Shown: positions 8,212-17,059, counted from the stretch's first letter. The stretch is DNA of 64,000 nucleotides from Lolliginicoccus suaedae (GCF_008312885.1 NZ_VSSO01000001.1:434001-498000); one strand, 5' to 3'. Program-made: numbers and translations. Notes: generated from the sequence alone by a model not told the origin.

Positions 8212-9228
8212 ATGTATCGCAGTAGGGTCGTAAAGGTGACCCGGCTCTCTCGCTTGCATCCCCCGCTGTCCCCTCACGAGCAGGGCTTTCTCGGTGTCGG
8301 ATGCGGACAGCGGATCTTCTGGCAGATCAGCGGAAATCCCCTGGGCATCCCCGTGCTCGTCGTGCATGGCGGACCGGGCAGTGGCAGTAGTGCTGGTGCT
8401 CGCCGGTTCTTCGACCCTTCGTGCTACCGAATCATCCAGGTTGACCAGCGCGGTTGCGGGAGAAGCGAGCCGCACGCATCAGATGCGGGAGTGTCGCTTG
8501 CTGTCAACACGACGGACCATTTGGTCAGCGACATGGAGGCGCTACGTGAGCACTTGAGGATCGAACGCTGGATGCTGGCAGGCGGGTCGTGGGGCTCGAC
8601 GCTGATTCTCGCCTATGCCCAGGCCCATCTGCGTCGGGTCAGCGCAATACTTCTCATGGGGGTGACCACCACGACTCGCGATGAGATCGAGTGGCTCTAT
8701 CGAGGCGTGGGACGTTTGCTGCCCGCACAGTGGGAGGCCTTCAGGGATGGTGTGCCCGAGGGCCAGCGTGACGGTGACCTGGTCATCGCCTACCACCGGT
8801 TGATCGAGAGCGCTGATGAGACGGCACGCCAGGCTGCGGCTCGCGGCTGGTGCGCGTGGGAAGATGCTGTTATCGCGCATGAGGTCGACGGTGCTCCCGG
8901 CGCGTACAGCGCGAGACCAGACCGGGACACCTTGGCATTCGTGCGGATCTGTACCCACTATTTCGCGCACGACGCTTGGCTGGCACCGGGTCAGTTGCTC
9001 GACAACATGCGCGTCCTGTATGGCATTCCTGCCGTCCTGCTGCATGGCGCGCTCGACCTTGCTGCACCCCTGCGAACCGCGTGGAGCGTCGCGCAGGCCT
9101 GGCCGGGAGCGGATCTCCGTGTACTGAGGGGCATCGGGCATACCGGTGGTGCGCGCATGCATGAGGCGGCGGTTGAGGCTGCTGCCGAGCTAGCCCTGCT
9201 TGTCGGAGATTCTGCCGCCAGGCGGTGA
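8212..9228 (+). CDS. pip: Proline iminopeptidase (S33 alpha/beta hydrolase)
   Basis: A 338-residue cytosolic peptidase that removes N-terminal proline from peptides. S33 signatures are all present: the oxyanion motif HGGPGSGSS (52-60), DQRGCGRS (78-85), the nucleophile elbow GGSWGST with Ser126, a late Asp in GALDLAAP and the catalytic His in GIGHTGG near the end. Length fits the family (about 310-330). The first 15 residues are not conserved in style and a slightly later start is possible. It ends in the small palindrome CCGCC-A-GGCGG. It is divergent from the unknown gene to the left and tail-to-tail with the hydrolase to the right. Confidence 0.88.
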   Translation: MYRSRVVKVTRLSRLHPPLSPHEQGFLGVGCGQRIFWQISGNPLGIPVLVVHGGPGSGSSAGARRFFDPSCYRIIQVDQRGCGRSEPHASDAGVSLAVNTTDHLVSDMEALREHLRIERWMLAGGSWGSTLILAYAQAHLRRVSAILLMGVTTTTRDEIEWLYRGVGRLLPAQWEAFRDGVPEGQRDGDLVIAYHRLIESADETARQAAARGWCAWEDAVIAHEVDGAPGAYSARPDRDTLAFVRICTHYFAHDAWLAPGQLLDNMRVLYGIPAVLLHGALDLAAPLRTAWSVAQAWPGADLRVLRGIGHTGGARMHEAAVEAAAELALLVGDSAARR

Positions 9229-9235
9229 CCCAGGT

Positions 9236-10078
9236 TCATCCATCCGGGGCGAAGCTGGTGATGAGTTCCGCGATGAGGCGCGGGTCGTCGAGCTGGGGGC
9301 AGTGCCCGCAGTGGTCGAGGATCGCTAGCTCGCTCCCGGGGTAGCGGCGATGCAAGCGTATCGAGGCGGATGGTGGGACGAGGAAGTCGTGGCGTCCGTG
9401 GAGGATCAGCATCGGTGGCGTCTCGCCTGCTGGGGGCATGGCGCTGAGCTCACGGAGCATCGCGCGTCCCTCTGCGGCGACGAGCGCGAGCTCGCGGCGA
9501 TCGCCCGCGCGTTCGGCGAAGCGTGCCACGACGGCCGGGTCGGCGGCGTCGGCTCGGGCGTAGAGGGCTCGCGCTATGAGGCGGTTGGCGGCGGGGCCGC
9601 GGGTTGCCTGCTGGGGATACGGGAGGCGGCCCAGGACTGTGGCTGGTGGCGAGTACTTCCCGATCGTTGCCTCGATCAATGGACGGTAGCCGAGGCCCGC
9701 GACGTCGATCGCGATGGTGCTGCGGATCGGCAAGTCCCCTGCGAGTGATGCCCGGACGGCGAGGGCCGCGCCGAGCGAGTTTCCGGCGACGACGGCGGGT
9801 TGCGTGCGTGCTTCGGTCGTGAGCAGGTCCGTGACGAAGGCCTCGAGCTGCGGTAGTCCGGGGCCCGGGCGCCGACGATCGGCGTGGCCGTATCCAGGGA
9901 GGTCCACGGCGATCGCTCGGCGGCCGAGGCTGGCCAGCTCGGACAGTACCCCTGTCCAGGTGTCAGCGCTGTCGAAGATGCCGTGCAGCAGCACGATCGT
10001 GGGGCCGTCCCCGTCCCCGTCGCAGTGCAGCGCGCGTGTGCTGTAGCCGGCATATTCGGCGCGGCGTTCGGAGATCAT
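9236..10078 (-). CDS. Alpha/beta fold hydrolase
   Basis: A 280-residue cytosolic hydrolase. The oxyanion segment LLHGIFDSADTW, the strand/loop VDLPGYGHAD, the nucleophile elbow AGNSLGAAL (Ser near 109), the acidic HGRHDFLVPP and the His motif DHCGHCPQLDDP give a complete triad. Substrate unknown; relatives include esterases, haloperoxidase-like enzymes and C-C hydrolases. It lies 12 bp downstream of the quinone oxidoreductase-like gene on the same strand, so the two are probably one operon, facing an HxlR regulator. This suggests detoxification or breakdown of a small organic compound. Confidence 0.8.
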   Translation of the reverse strand: MISERRAEYAGYSTRALHCDGDGDGPTIVLLHGIFDSADTWTGVLSELASLGRRAIAVDLPGYGHADRRRPGPGLPQLEAFVTDLLTTEARTQPAVVAGNSLGAALAVRASLAGDLPIRSTIAIDVAGLGYRPLIEATIGKYSPPATVLGRLPYPQQATRGPAANRLIARALYARADAADPAVVARFAERAGDRRELALVAAEGRAMLRELSAMPPAGETPPMLILHGRHDFLVPPSASIRLHRRYPGSELAILDHCGHCPQLDDPRLIAELITSFAPDG

Positions 10079-10090
10079 CGTGGTGGGTTC

Positions 10091-11059
10091 CTAGTCGCGG
10101 ACCTGGAGCACGAGCTTGCCGCGGGTGCGGAAGGTGCGGCTCTTGCGGTGCGCCTCGGCCGCGTCGGTGAGGGGGTAGACGCTGTCGACGACGGATCGGA
10201 GGTGTCCGTGCACCATGAGGTCGGCGAGCTCGCTCAGTTCGTTGCCTCGTGCCTTGACCGTGATGACGGATGCGCGCTGGCCTCCGAGAATGCGGGAGCG
10301 CAGGCTGGTCTGTGCCCAGCGGGCGATGGTGCCGAGATCGGGCACCGTTGTGATGTACAGCCCATCGCGCTTGAGCACATCGCGGCAGCTGTCGAGGCTT
10401 TCCTTGCCGAGGGTGTCGAAGACCAGGTCCTGGCCGCTGACGACGTCGGTGAACTGCTGCGTGGTGTAGTCGATGACCTCGTCTGCCCCGAGGCCTCGGA
10501 CGAAGTCGGCGTTGGCCGTGCTGCATACGGCGGTGACGTGTGCGCCGGCATGGTGGGCGAGCTGGACCGCGTAGTGACCGACGCCTCCGGAAGCGCCCAC
10601 GACCACCACCTTGTCGCCGGGGCCGATCCGGGCGATGCCGAACAGGCTCTGCCATGCGGTCAGCCCCGCCACGGGTACGGCGGCGGCAGCGACATGGCTG
10701 ATCTCCTTGGGCTTGAGCGCCACGCAGGAGGCCTTGACCGCCATGTACTGGGCGTAGCCGCCCATGTGCCCGAGCTGGCTCTGCATGGCGAAGACCTCGT
10801 CGCCGACCGTGAAGCCCTGCACCTTCTCCCCCACTTCGGCGACCACGCCGGAGACGTCGCTGCCCGGGATGATCGGCAATCGACCGACGAGCGGGCGGCC
10901 GACGTAGGTGCCTTGCCGCAGCATCCAGTCGCGGGGGTTGACTCCCACCGCGTGCGCCTCGATGAGGACCTGGTCGGGCGCGGGCCGGGGCGTGGGGCGT
11001 GGCCCGTAGCGCAGGACCTCGGGGCCTCCGTGCTGCTCGAAGTACACCGCATCCATCAT
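10091..11059 (-). CDS. NADP-dependent zinc-free alcohol dehydrogenase/quinone oxidoreductase family
   Basis: A 322-residue medium-chain reductase. The N-terminal catalytic domain has VGVNPRDWMLRQG and PGSDVSGVV; the Rossmann domain has GASGGVGHYAVQLAHHAGA (about 150-168) for NADP; the C-terminal PLTDAAEAHRKSRTFRTRGKLVL is typical of this family. The structural and catalytic zinc ligands are absent, placing it with quinone or enal reductases. It is the first gene of the pair with the hydrolase at 9236-10078 and is divergent from the HxlR gene, a common arrangement for electrophile-responsive reductases. Confidence 0.87.
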   Translation of the reverse strand: MMDAVYFEQHGGPEVLRYGPRPTPRPAPDQVLIEAHAVGVNPRDWMLRQGTYVGRPLVGRLPIIPGSDVSGVVAEVGEKVQGFTVGDEVFAMQSQLGHMGGYAQYMAVKASCVALKPKEISHVAAAAVPVAGLTAWQSLFGIARIGPGDKVVVVGASGGVGHYAVQLAHHAGAHVTAVCSTANADFVRGLGADEVIDYTTQQFTDVVSGQDLVFDTLGKESLDSCRDVLKRDGLYITTVPDLGTIARWAQTSLRSRILGGQRASVITVKARGNELSELADLMVHGHLRSVVDSVYPLTDAAEAHRKSRTFRTRGKLVLQVRD

Positions 11060-11125
11060 GGATTCTCCTGTTGCTGCTCGACTGTTCGCTGCTGATGCGC
11101 ACCGAGCGTGCTGGTCGCGATCAGC

Positions 11126-11179
11126 GAACCACGCAAAGTGGTTCTATTTCGAGACTGAACGCTAGCACGACTAGTCTCG
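11126..11179. promoter_or_regulatory. Two inverted repeats between divergent oxidoreductase and HxlR genes
   Basis: GAACCAC-GCAAA-GTGGTTC (11126-11144) is a 7-bp perfect dyad, and CGAGACT...AGTCTCG (11150-11156 and 11173-11179) is a second 7-bp dyad with a 16-base spacer. Both sit in the 149-bp region between divergent starts, where HxlR proteins bind dyads to control themselves and the neighbouring reductase. Which dyad is the operator is not decided by sequence. Confidence 0.5.
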
Positions 11180-11208
11180 TTTTAAAACCATCCAGGTAGG
11201 ATCGATGC

Positions 11209-11679
11209 ATGCGCTACGACGACCTCGCCGACTTCCCCTGCTCGATCACCCGGCCCCTGGTGATCCTCGGCGACCGCTGGACACTGCTGGTGCTCAAAGC
11301 CTCGTTCACCGGCATCCGGCGCTTCAACGAGTTCCAGCGCGCGCTCGGCATCTCGCGCAGCCGCCTGCAGGACCGCCTCGACCGGCTCGTCGACCACGCG
11401 ATCCTAGTCAAGCAGAAAGCCCCGGGCAGCGCTCACGACGAGTACCGCCTCACCGAGAAGGGGCATGACCTCTACCCCATCCTCATGGCCATCAAGGACT
11501 GGGGCGACGACTACATGGCGCCCCAGGGCCCGCCCGTGCACTACCAGCACCGCGGCTGCTCCGGCGAGGCACACGTGCGCCTCGAATGCGACTGCTGCGG
11601 AAGCGAGCTCACCGCGCGCGATATCGAGCTGGCACCCGGCCCCGGATTGCTGGACGAGGACGCGGAGCGCGGAGCCTAG
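11209..11679 (+). CDS. HxlR-family transcriptional regulator
   Basis: A 156-residue winged-helix DNA-binding protein. It has CSITRPLVILGDRWTLLVLK, the opening signature of HxlR (Cys, then GDRWTLLIL), followed by RRFNEFQRALGISRSRLQDRLDRL as the recognition region and the wing EYRLTEKG. A second half (about 105-145) holds C-x9-C-x-CC (GCSGEAHVRLECDCCG), a Cys cluster that could respond to electrophiles or metal; many HxlR proteins sense reactive compounds through the single N-terminal Cys. It is divergent from the reductase/hydrolase operon and probably controls it. Confidence 0.88.
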   Translation: MRYDDLADFPCSITRPLVILGDRWTLLVLKASFTGIRRFNEFQRALGISRSRLQDRLDRLVDHAILVKQKAPGSAHDEYRLTEKGHDLYPILMAIKDWGDDYMAPQGPPVHYQHRGCSGEAHVRLECDCCGSELTARDIELAPGPGLLDEDAERGA

Positions 11680-11704
11680 AACCGGGAGCACTGCTCGCCC
11701 GCCG

Positions 11705-12028
11705 TCACAAGAACTCGGCGAGCTCCGCATCGAGTTCCGCGCGCGATCGCACGCCCTTCATGGTCCGCACGACCTGGCCCTTGTCGAACACCAGTGTCGT
11801 CGGCGTCGAGGTCACCCCGTACTCCGCCGCGATATCCGGCTCATTGCCCACGTGGACCCCGAAGACATGGAGCTGCCCCGCGTTGTCCTCGGCGAACTGC
11901 TCGAGCGTCGGCGTGAATGCCCGGCACAAGCCGCACCACGGACCCCAGAACTCGACGATGGCAGGTGCCTCGCTGTCGCGGACCTTCGTCCAGAAATCTG
12001 AATTGCCGACTTGGGCTATGGCTGGCAT
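11705..12028 (-). CDS. Thioredoxin-family protein with WCGLC active site
   Basis: A 107-residue protein of full thioredoxin length. It has FWGPWCGLCRAFTPTLEQFA as the active site, the conserved cis-proline loop TSTPTTLVF and the helical C-terminus. The active site is CGLC rather than the usual CGPC; loss of that proline normally shifts the redox potential and makes such proteins less thioredoxin-like. It should act in the cytosol, as no signal peptide is present. It is a single gene, tail-to-tail with the HxlR gene and head-to-head with the pentapeptide-repeat gene. Confidence 0.85.
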   Translation of the reverse strand: MPAIAQVGNSDFWTKVRDSEAPAIVEFWGPWCGLCRAFTPTLEQFAEDNAGQLHVFGVHVGNEPDIAAEYGVTSTPTTLVFDKGQVVRTMKGVRSRAELDAELAEFL

Positions 12029-12247
12029 TGTCCTGCCTCCTCCGCTCGGGGCTTGCCTCCATCGTATGACCGCTGCATGGACCGCGCGAAGATCAGGCTA
12101 GGCGAGCGTATAGGTGTACCGGTACCACGGTCCGCTGATGTGCTCAGCGGAGTAGTTGCCGTAACGGCCGCGCGGCTCCCCGCCAGGGGAATAGACCCAG
12201 CGCGCCCCGCTCTAGCCGCGCCGCCCCACTTCTTGTTCTCTGCGACA

Positions 12248-13198
12248 ATGACGGCAAGCTCGGAGCAACGTGACCGCGATGCTCGTCGTCAGTCAGGAGC
12301 ATGCACGGTGTCACCTCACAACAGGCCTCCCCCCTCGCCGGGGCGCGAGCAGCGCGATTCCGATGGCACGCGCGATCGGACACCAGCATCGTCCGGTCTG
12401 GTGGGCAAGGATCTGCAGGCTGACTGCGCCAACTGCTTCGGACTGTGCTGCGCGGCTCTTCCTTTCGCGCGTTCCGCCGACTTCGCCGTCAGCAAGCCTG
12501 CGGGCACGCCATGCACGAACCTGCGATCGGACTTTCTCTGCGGAATCCACGGACAGCTGCGGGAGAAAGGGTTCGCTGGTTGCACGGTTTTCGACTGCTT
12601 CGGTGCGGGGCAAAAGGTGTCACAGGTGACCTTTGGTGGCGTCGATTGGCGGCAAGACCCCGATTCGGCGTCCTTGATGTTCGCGGTCTTTCCCGTGATG
12701 CGGCACGTGCATGAGCTGGTCTGGTACGTCACCGAGGCGCTTGATCTCGCCCCGGCTCGCCCGATCCACGCGGATCTGCGCCGGTCGCTGGACTCCCTCG
12801 ATGCCCTGACGCGTGGTAGTGCCGAGTCGATTCTCGAGCTCGATGTGAACGCGCTGCGCGGTGAGGTCAACGCGCTGCTGCTGCGGGCCAGCGACCTCGC
12901 GCGAGCCACGGTTCCGGGCAGCACGAGGAACCTTCGCGGGGCCGATCTGATGGGTGCAAAGATGCCTGGTGCCGATCTGCGAGGTGCGAGCTTGCGCGGT
13001 GCGCTTCTCATCGCCGCCAACCTGCGCGGAGCGGATCTGCGCCAAGCAGATTTGATCGGTGCCGATCTGCGGGGTGCCGACATCCGCGGGGCTGATCTGA
13101 CCGGTGCGTTGTTCCTGGTCCAGGCGCAGCTCAACGCGGCCAAGGGCGATTCGGCCACGAAGCTGCCCCCTGCGCTTGAGCAACCCGCTCACTGGTAG
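12248..13198 (+). CDS. Pentapeptide-repeat protein with N-terminal cysteine cluster
   Basis: A 316-residue protein. Residues about 55-125 hold a Cys-rich module with DCANCFGLCCAALPF, then CTNLRSDFLCGIH and CTVFDCFGAG, reminiscent of the YkgJ-type putative zinc/iron-chelating cluster. A helical segment follows, then about 15 pentapeptide repeats of A(D/N)LxG type (ADLMGAKMPGADLRGASLRG...) near residues 215-290, which fold into a right-handed quadrilateral helix. Some such helices mimic DNA and bind gyrase, but others do not. The start ATG at 12248 was chosen because upstream codons look non-coding; a GTG at 12308 is also possible. Confidence 0.8.
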   Translation: MTASSEQRDRDARRQSGACTVSPHNRPPPSPGREQRDSDGTRDRTPASSGLVGKDLQADCANCFGLCCAALPFARSADFAVSKPAGTPCTNLRSDFLCGIHGQLREKGFAGCTVFDCFGAGQKVSQVTFGGVDWRQDPDSASLMFAVFPVMRHVHELVWYVTEALDLAPARPIHADLRRSLDSLDALTRGSAESILELDVNALRGEVNALLLRASDLARATVPGSTRNLRGADLMGAKMPGADLRGASLRGALLIAANLRGADLRQADLIGADLRGADIRGADLTGALFLVQAQLNAAKGDSATKLPPALEQPAHW

Positions 13199-13234
13199 CG
13201 AGGGCGTGGCGCCCCTGTGCCATACCCTGTGACG

Positions 13235-14119
13235 ATGCGTCGATCCGCGGTCTTGCTCGCTGCAACCCTGCTAGTGGCGGGTGCTGCGTGCGGGAACGAG
13301 CCACGGCAGGTCGCGGAGGTTGTCGGCGAAGCAGTGTGCGCCATACCTGCGGAGGCCGAGCACTACGGAGCCATCCCGCCTGCTGAGCTGCTCCCCGCAT
13401 CGGACGCGCGGCCGGGCGCGGTGCCCGACGGCTTCGAGCCGGTCCGCGCGATCACGTGCGATCGTGATCTGGCCCGCGAGGTCAGCGAGGACATGACCGC
13501 CACGTTCAACGAGTATCGATGGGAAGGCGACCTGTCCACGGCGATCCGGTTGCTCAATGGGCGGGATCGCGCGCAGAAGGAGTGCGTCGCGCACAGTGGC
13601 TCGCGCGCACCGGACTTGTGGCTGATCGATGCAGCCGGAAGCGCAGTGCGCGCGAGGCCACCGCTCGACGAGTGTGGACTACATAGGTTCGCGGCGATTC
13701 TCGAGATCCGGGCGCTCGAGCAGATCGAGCGCGTCGAGCATGCCGTGCGGTTCGCCCCGGATTCGGCTGCTCGGTGGCTTGGTTGCGACGGTGCCCAGCC
13801 GGTGCCAGTTCCTGGAGAGAGCCCCCCGCGCACGGAGCCGTTCCACGTTGGCCGCACCTGCACGTATCAGCAAACAGGTTCCGGCGCGACAACGTTCGCG
13901 GGCGGGCGCATCGACTACGCCCGCTTCACTGAACCGCTCGAACCGTTCTACGGCCCATGCAGCGAGGTCGCTACGAGGACTGTTGCCTCGATGATGCGGT
14001 TCCCCGGCGATGGCGGCGGCCTCGCGATGGTGGTCGAGCTCGACGGTTGCCGACGCGTTCTCGCTGATGGCGTGGTACCGATGCAAGCGTCCGGTGAGCT
14101 TCTGGCCCAACTGGATTGA
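13235..14119 (+). CDS. Hypothetical lipoprotein
   Basis: A 294-residue protein with a lipoprotein signal (MRRSAVLLAA... LVAGAAC, Cys19), so it is anchored on the outer face of the membrane. The mature part has paired cysteines near TCDRDL, KECVAH, DECGLH, LGCDG and RTCTYQ, suggesting several disulfides. No family is recognised; the general style (Cys pairs, charged N-terminal region) is like septum-formation or DUF3558-type lipoproteins of actinomycetes, but this is only a resemblance. The ATG at 13235 is preferred over an upstream ATG because it places the basic start of the signal peptide directly at the N-terminus. Confidence 0.7.
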   Translation: MRRSAVLLAATLLVAGAACGNEPRQVAEVVGEAVCAIPAEAEHYGAIPPAELLPASDARPGAVPDGFEPVRAITCDRDLAREVSEDMTATFNEYRWEGDLSTAIRLLNGRDRAQKECVAHSGSRAPDLWLIDAAGSAVRARPPLDECGLHRFAAILEIRALEQIERVEHAVRFAPDSAARWLGCDGAQPVPVPGESPPRTEPFHVGRTCTYQQTGSGATTFAGGRIDYARFTEPLEPFYGPCSEVATRTVASMMRFPGDGGGLAMVVELDGCRRVLADGVVPMQASGELLAQLD

Positions 14120-14162
14120 GCAGCAGGAGAGAGCATTCGTTGGCCGCTTCCCCACGCAATCC

Positions 14163-15218
14163 TCAGGTGAGAACTTTCTCCTTCGCGTCCACCTCGTCGA
14201 CGGGTGCGACGAGAACGTCCTCATCGTCGTCTCCCCCGCCTTGTGCGCGGAAGATCTGCAGGTAGTAGGTGTCGTGGGGTTGCGCGCCGATGTATTCGTA
14301 GGCGGCTTTCTCCAGCGTGCCCGCGATCACGGGCAGTCCGTCGACGTGCCAGTCGAGTTCCTGGACGAGGTTGTGCAGCCATTCCTTGCGGCTGACGAAG
14401 TCGGTGTGCTGTTCCGGGATCGTATCGGGATCGATCCATCCGTCCGACAAGGCTGCTCGCATCACTGCGGGTGGTTGCTTGCCGAACTCGATCAACCAGG
14501 ACGTCGGGTGGTACATGCCTTGCACGTAGCGGGAGTCCCCGTCGAAGCTCACCACGAAGACGACGCCCGCGGGCCAGTCGGAGACGATGGCGTGCAGGAC
14601 GGTGCGCATGGCGTCGCTGAACCGTGTGAGGCCGCTGGGGCCTTGCGGGGTGATGGGCACGTCGAGCGACTGGATGCCCGGTGGGCGGTGCCGCGCCAGG
14701 TAGGCGCCGAGTTCCTCAGCAGGCAGGTAGTCAGTTGAATCCATGACGGGCTCCTCAGGCTGGGGTGGGATCGATGCCTCCTGCTGCCGCTTGAGGGCGA
14801 GCCGCTTTCTGCGGAGCCAGGCGCGGTGAACCTTGCGGTGCTTTTCGTCTGCCTCGTGGTAGCGAAGGGTCTCTTCGTGGGTCACGACGCCATCGAGCGG
14901 CACTGGTGGCAGTGGCGGCGGATAGCCCGAGTAGGCCACCGGCGTGGGCAGCACCATCGACACAAGGTGACCTAGGGCCAGGTGATCGTGGCGTGACCTG
15001 GGCCGGTAGTAGTAGAGGAAGCCGAGCTCTATCGGCTCCTCGCTGTGCTCGCTCCAGGTGATGCCATCGCTCGGCAGGTACCTATCGAACTCAGCGGTGG
15101 TGACGGCATCTGCGCGCCATGCTCCTTCGGCATCGACGGTGATCCATCGATCCGGGTTGCTTTCGGAGCGCGCCTGCCAGAATGCTTCGGTGTCGCCTGG
15201 TCCGCTGGGCATTCTCAT
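14163..15218 (-). CDS. Hypothetical protein
   Basis: A 351-residue soluble protein with no signal or membrane segment. No family is recognised. The first half is interrupted by a proline-rich and basic linker (YPPPLPPVPLDG, then RRKRLALKRQQ, about 98-145). The second half (155-330) looks globular, with WPAGVVFVVSFDGDSRYVQGMY and WLIEFGKQPPAV. The C-terminus is very acidic (GGGDDDEDVLVAPVDEVDAKE). It precedes the HD-domain gene on its right by 48 bp on the same strand side, so both may be co-transcribed. A toxin-immunity-like or signalling role would be guesswork. Confidence 0.55.
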   Translation of the reverse strand: MRMPSGPGDTEAFWQARSESNPDRWITVDAEGAWRADAVTTAEFDRYLPSDGITWSEHSEEPIELGFLYYYRPRSRHDHLALGHLVSMVLPTPVAYSGYPPPLPPVPLDGVVTHEETLRYHEADEKHRKVHRAWLRRKRLALKRQQEASIPPQPEEPVMDSTDYLPAEELGAYLARHRPPGIQSLDVPITPQGPSGLTRFSDAMRTVLHAIVSDWPAGVVFVVSFDGDSRYVQGMYHPTSWLIEFGKQPPAVMRAALSDGWIDPDTIPEQHTDFVSRKEWLHNLVQELDWHVDGLPVIAGTLEKAAYEYIGAQPHDTYYLQIFRAQGGGDDDEDVLVAPVDEVDAKEKVLT

Positions 15219-15266
15219 GTCTCCCCCTGAATAGTTGTCGCTACCGTTGTCCCCCGGCGCTGATGG

Positions 15267-15896
15267 TTACTTCCCGCTGATTTCCTTCATCCGCGCGACG
15301 AGGCGACGCAGTTCCGCGGCCCGCTGCTCATCAGCGCGACCGTCCTTCGCGTGGTCGGTGTATGCGGCGGAGAGCGAGCTGTACCACCACAGCTGGTCCT
15401 CGACTCCGGCATTGAACCGGTCCCACACCGATGGGCCGTCGGTCTCGAGGTCGCTGACGGTCGAGCGTGCGTTGTGGACCTTGTCGGCGAGGGAGACGCG
15501 CACGGTTCCTGCGTCGCGGGTGGTGGTGAGGTGATCGAGGTAGGTCTGCTTGCGGGTCCGGAAGTCGGGGATCTGCTCCTTCTTCGGGCCGGAGCAGCCG
15601 AGCACGATGTCGCGAATACGCACGCAGAATCGCTGCTCGAGCTCGTCGGCCCCGTTCTCATCGATGTCCTCGATGTAGTCGTGCAGCAAGCCCGCGATGG
15701 CCTCGTCGGTGTCGCCGCCGTCCTCGATGACCATCCCCGAGACTGCCATCAGGTGACTGATGTAGGGGATACGCGGACGCTCATCCCCCTCCGCGCGCTT
15801 GCGGGATTGTTCACTGTGCTTATCGGCCGCGAACGCCACTGCCTCGGCCAGCCGTACCGGATCGATCTTCTGGGTCTGCTCGGTCACAATCATCAC
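15267..15896 (-). CDS. HD-domain protein of the RelA/SpoT hydrolase type
   Basis: A 209-residue protein. PYISHLMAVS, AIAGLLHDYIEDID (HD metal ligands) and VSLADKVHNARS are the conserved boxes of the SpoT-type (p)ppGpp pyrophosphohydrolase domain, and length matches stand-alone small hydrolases (SAH/Mesh1-like). It lacks the synthetase domain. It probably hydrolyses a guanosine polyphosphate or a related nucleotide in the cytosol; the substrate is inferred. HDYIED replaces the more common HDVIED. A clear ribosome site (GAAAGGTGATG) precedes the start. The unknown gene 14163-15218 lies downstream. Confidence 0.82.
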   Translation of the reverse strand: MMIVTEQTQKIDPVRLAEAVAFAADKHSEQSRKRAEGDERPRIPYISHLMAVSGMVIEDGGDTDEAIAGLLHDYIEDIDENGADELEQRFCVRIRDIVLGCSGPKKEQIPDFRTRKQTYLDHLTTTRDAGTVRVSLADKVHNARSTVSDLETDGPSVWDRFNAGVEDQLWWYSSLSAAYTDHAKDGRADEQRAAELRRLVARMKEISGK

Positions 15897-16138
15897 CTTT
15901 CATCGGGATGGTCTGGTGTCGAGGAGAACGAGATCGAGCACTAGCCGGCGCGGCCGCCAATCAGAATGGCGGACCCATCACGCAATGCTCGATGGGACAG
16001 TGCGCATAGTGCCGGTGAACCTCGGTGGAGGGGAGAACAAACCCCGTCGGCTCCTGACAAGATTCATCGTGGCATAGGGGTACGACAAATTTTGTTCTTC
16101 CGCGGTCAGGCCTTACCGAAAAGGTGGATCGGGACAGG

Positions 16139-17059
16139 TCACCGTGGCTTGTGCGAGAAGGGTGGGCGGCTTGCCCGCTCGAGTGCCCGGCAACGGTCCA
16201 CGAGTTCGTCTACTCGATTCGCCAGATCCTCGACGGAGCCATGCTCTGCGGCCAGGTCGTCGAGGAGCGCGGTGTAGTCGGACACGATGGCGCGGTACTT
16301 GGTGCCAGAGTCCAGGTGCGGGGCGCTTCCCGAGTAGCGCCGGTCGAGGTCGATGATCTGCCGCGCCAGCACTGCTGCGTGAGCATCGAGCGATGACTGC
16401 GCATCGTTGGTCATGGCGCGGCCCTGGGCACGCTGCGCGGCGAGCTTGCCCGCGCGGCGCGCGGTCAGGTAGGCGAGGGCGGATCCGCCGAGGACGGCGG
16501 CGACGGCAGCGAGCGCGATGAGGTATCGCGGCAATGAGGGGCTGATGGTGCGCGCGTGATCAGGCACGATATCGGCTTTGACGAGCATGTCGTAGTTGAC
16601 GACGATGACCTTGATCGCTTCGAGCGGGCGCTCGGCGAATACGTCGATGCCTTGCCTGATCTGGGACTCAGCGACGAATGCCTGGCCGAGGTTCGCGTCG
16701 CCCGCGCCAGGGAGTTGCGAGCATCCGTAGGTGTCGTAGTCCTCGTCGCCGTCCTGGCTCAGCAGCAGAGCGAGCGTCCCTTTCGCGGGACCGGCGATCT
16801 GATCGCATGCGTCACCGAGGTCGGCGCCCGGCTCGAGGAAGCCCACGAAGAGCCTCCGGTTGCCGATGATCGTGGCGGCTTCGTCGGTATCGAGATCGAC
16901 TCCGTCGGCGGCATGGACCGAGCCGGATCGGGCTGCGCGCTGCAAGTCGTTGTCGAGGAGCCCCGCGGTCCATAGTGCCCATCCCGTGAGCGCTACCAGC
17001 GCGATGACCGCGATGCCGAACGGTGTGCGGAGGAAGTCCTTGATCCGTGCAGTGCTCAC
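16139..17059 (-). CDS. Two-TM membrane protein, third gene of an unknown membrane cassette
   Basis: A 306-residue protein starting at GTG at 17059, which overlaps the stop of the upstream gene by GTGA. Membrane segments are at about 12-33 (FGIAVIALVALTGWALW) and 178-200 (LPRYLIALAAVAAVLGGSAL). Between them is an extracytoplasmic domain with CDQIAGPAKGTLALLL and YDTYGCSQLPGAG, and after them a helical cytoplasmic tail (201-306) with probable coiled coil (LDDLAAEHGSVEDLANRVDELV). A longer frame exists upstream but lies inside the previous gene. No family is recognised. Topology mirrors the protein encoded just before it. Confidence 0.7.
   Translation of the reverse strand: MSTARIKDFLRTPFGIAVIALVALTGWALWTAGLLDNDLQRAARSGSVHAADGVDLDTDEAATIIGNRRLFVGFLEPGADLGDACDQIAGPAKGTLALLLSQDGDEDYDTYGCSQLPGAGDANLGQAFVAESQIRQGIDVFAERPLEAIKVIVVNYDMLVKADIVPDHARTISPSLPRYLIALAAVAAVLGGSALAYLTARRAGKLAAQRAQGRAMTNDAQSSLDAHAAVLARQIIDLDRRYSGSAPHLDSGTKYRAIVSDYTALLDDLAAEHGSVEDLANRVDELVDRCRALERASRPPFSHKPR

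Noticed and set aside
12316-13158. 280-codon minus-strand frame opposite the pentapeptide-repeat gene
   Set aside because: Its apparent repeat (SAPRRSAP) is just the antisense of the pentapeptide repeats.
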